DNA of 64,000 nucleotides, taken from contig NZ_CP114039.1 of the NCBI RefSeq assembly GCF_026965535.1, positions 1,054,001 through 1,118,000 on the forward strand, given 5' to 3'. The position numbers were made by a program, and so were the translations under genes. Shown here one piece after another: positions 62,532-64,000 of this stretch (position 1 is the stretch's first letter; every line of letters begins with the position of its first letter). This DNA comes from Corallococcus sp. NCRR (lineage in GTDB: Bacteria > Myxococcota > Myxococcia > Myxococcales > Myxococcaceae). Under the pieces are notes generated by a model that did no database searches, was not told where the DNA came from, and saw only the letters and a list, made by a program, of their open reading frames with translations.

Positions 62532-63545
62532 GTGCGCAGCTTGGAGGCGCTGCACTCAAAGCCGAGGTTTCCTCTGGAACCCGCACTCAACGCACCTCCG
62601 CGCCTCCGCCACCTGGACGAAGGGCCCGCGGTCCTGGTGGTGAACACGCGCTCGCGCTCCGGGCGCGACGCCTTCGAACATGCCCGGGAGCTGCTGGCCG
62701 CCCACGGCATCCCGCTCATGGCCGCGCACGCGCTGACGCGGCCCAAGCGCCTGCGAAAGGTCGTGGAGGAGGCCATCGCCCAGGGCGCCCGCCGCGTCCT
62801 CGTGGGAGGAGGCGACGGCACCATCAGCTGCGCGGCGCAGGCCCTGATGGGGCGAGAGGTGACGCTGGGCGTGGTGCCGCTGGGCACCGGCAATGACTTC
62901 GCTCGCTCGCTGGGCATCCCGGACACGCTGGAGGCCGCGTGTGACGTCATCGCGGGCGGCTACACGGCGCGCGTGGACGTGGGGCTCGTCAACGGGCGGC
63001 CCTTCCTCAACGCCGCCAGCCTGGGGCTCACCACCGCCATCGCGAAGCGGCTCACGCAGGAATTGAAGCAGCGCGCCGGCAAGCTGGCCTACCCCATGGC
63101 CGCCGCCGCGGAGATGCGCACGCTGCAGCCCTTCCACGTCCGGCTCCAGGCGGACTCCCAGACGCTGGAGCTGGACGCGCTCCAACTGGTGGTGGGCAAC
63201 GGCCGCTACCACGGCGCGGGCAACATGGTGGCGCCGGACGCCACGCTGGACGACCGCAAGTTCCACGTCTACGCCATCACCGCGCCCTCCATGGAGGACG
63301 GCGGCGAGCGCACGGGGCTGGGCCACCTGCAAGACGTGGCCACGCTGGCGCGCGTGGCGCTGGGCATGCGCAGTGGCGGGCACCTGGAGCACGAGTCCGT
63401 CGTGCACCTGCACACGTCCCGGCTCGTCGTGGAGACGGATCCGCCCATGGAGGTCAACGCGGACGGGGAGAACGTGGGCATGACGCCCATGCGCTTCGAG
63501 GTGGCCCCCTCGGCGCTGCGCGTCTACGCGCCCGCGCCGCAGTAG
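62532..63545 (+). CDS. Diacylglycerol/lipid kinase (YegS/BmrU-like)
   Basis: 337 residues if the GTG at 62532 is the start (a TTG at 62541 is possible). 'AVLVVNTRSRSGRDAFEHA', 'RRVLVGGGDGTISCAAQAL' (GGDGT nucleotide-binding motif), 'LGVVPLGTGNDFARSLGIP', and 'FLNAASLGLTTAI' define the family. 'VVETDPPMEVNADGENVGMTP' is the C-terminal signature. Phosphorylates diacylglycerol or a related lipid at the membrane face; substrate unsettled. It converges with hrcA, 9 bp apart. Confidence 0.88.
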   Translation: MRSLEALHSKPRFPLEPALNAPPRLRHLDEGPAVLVVNTRSRSGRDAFEHARELLAAHGIPLMAAHALTRPKRLRKVVEEAIAQGARRVLVGGGDGTISCAAQALMGREVTLGVVPLGTGNDFARSLGIPDTLEAACDVIAGGYTARVDVGLVNGRPFLNAASLGLTTAIAKRLTQELKQRAGKLAYPMAAAAEMRTLQPFHVRLQADSQTLELDALQLVVGNGRYHGAGNMVAPDATLDDRKFHVYAITAPSMEDGGERTGLGHLQDVATLARVALGMRSGGHLEHESVVHLHTSRLVVETDPPMEVNADGENVGMTPMRFEVAPSALRVYAPAPQ

Positions 63546-63554
63546 GGCTTCGCG

Positions 63555-64000
63555 CTACACCTTCTCCAGCACGCTGGAGAGCACCTGGGCGGTGAAGTTC
63601 ACCAGGGGAATCACGCGCCGGTAGTCCATGCGCGTGGGCCCGATGACGCCGACGGTGCCCAGCACCGCCTCCGCCGTGCCGTAGGGGCTGGCGATGACGG
63701 TGACGTCACCGGCGGCGGAGAACTCGCTCTCCGCGCCGATGAAGACGTGCATCTCCTTGGTGCGCTGCACGCGGTCCAGCAGGTGCAGCAGCTTGTGCTT
63801 CTCATCCAGGGCGCGGAAGAGCGCGCGGATGCGCTCCACGTCCGCGAACTCCGGCTGCTCCAGGAAGGAGCCGGTGCCTTCGATGAGCACGCGCTCGGGC
63901 GTCTGCAGGTCGGTGGCGGCGGCGCCCAGCTTGAGGGCCTTGGCGGTGAGCGCGTTGTAGAGGGCCTGCTCCTGGTCCATCTCCGCGCGGATGCGCTCGC
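63555..64000 (-). CDS. hrcA: Heat-inducible transcription repressor HrcA (5' part outside window)
   Basis: The frame runs from the stop at 63555 to the right edge; about 148 C-terminal codons are seen. 'IGAESEFSAAGDVTVIASPYG', 'LGTVGVIGPTRMDYRRVIPLVNFTAQVLS' are the conserved HrcA C-terminal dimer region. HrcA binds CIRCE operators in front of grpE/dnaK or groE genes; here grpE-dnaK lies 47 kb away and shows no CIRCE by eye. The DNA-binding domain is off the window. Confidence 0.9.
   Translation of the reverse strand, partial: ERIRAEMDQEQALYNALTAKALKLGAAATDLQTPERVLIEGTGSFLEQPEFADVERIRALFRALDEKHKLLHLLDRVQRTKEMHVFIGAESEFSAAGDVTVIASPYGTAEAVLGTVGVIGPTRMDYRRVIPLVNFTAQVLSSVLEKV

Overview
The window is very GC-rich, with G or C at nearly every third codon position. 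It carries several gene families typical of fruiting myxobacteria (Myxococcota, Myxococcus/Corallococcus type): DUF2381 proteins paired with Ser/Thr kinases, Asp-Gly-Gly-rich secreted lipoproteins, MglA-like GTPases, a dif-type chemosensory cluster, and histone-H1-like basic proteins. I see no rRNA, tRNA, CRISPR array, insertion sequence or phage genes. It reads as a chromosomal segment with one accessory patch at about 20.0-28.1 kb.

Layout. 0-5.4 kb: a partial PhnD-like/PAS sensor, a C92-type cysteine hydrolase, a BNR-repeat secreted protein and a lipoprotein. 5.5-10.4 kb: a complete branched-chain amino acid ABC transporter (livK-H-M-G-F) with overlapping genes. 10.5-17.4 kb: a DUF2382 stress-type protein, a Ser/Thr kinase, the grpE-dnaK chaperone operon and a basic-tailed protein. 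17.6-20 kb: a multidomain secreted nuclease. 20-28.1 kb: the accessory patch. It holds a tandemly duplicated lipoprotein/partner module (one lipoprotein copy is broken, and the partner genes share an almost identical 3' third), an outer-membrane beta-barrel, several orphan or truncated lipoproteins, and a DUF2381-kinase pair.

28.2-31.4 kb: three translationally coupled genes encoding a membrane-tailed ECF sigma factor, a zinc-finger transmembrane anti-sigma factor and an exported caspase-fold protease. 31.5-37.4 kb: a secreted lipoprotein, a DUF6311 membrane protein, a double-VOC protein, and larB-larC for the nickel-pincer cofactor. 37.5-42.8 kb: a chemosensory operon in the order MCP-CheW-CheY-CheA-CheC with no CheR or CheB, which I read as dif (exopolysaccharide control in Myxococcus). 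42.9-46.7 kb: thiL, an aquaporin fused to a degenerate arsenate-reductase-like domain, and an MgtC/DUF4010 membrane protein. 46.7-53.4 kb: an MglA-like GTPase coupled to a PocR-domain histidine kinase, an acetyltransferase, two adjacent PilT-type ATPases and a DUF5684 membrane protein. 53.6-64 kb: a TonB-dependent receptor, a DinG-type helicase, a zinc-ribbon membrane protein coupled to a site-2 protease, lipoproteins, a HAD hydrolase, a second basic protein, a lipid kinase and the 3' part of hrcA.

Cell-surface and motility functions (dif, MglA-like GTPase, PilT paralogues) cluster at 37-53 kb, which fits a gliding and twitching predator. The two most promising uncharacterised systems are the ECF/anti-sigma/caspase operon and the duplicated lipoprotein-partner modules. 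The second resembles a polymorphic, possibly antagonistic or immunity-like locus; that reading is inference only.
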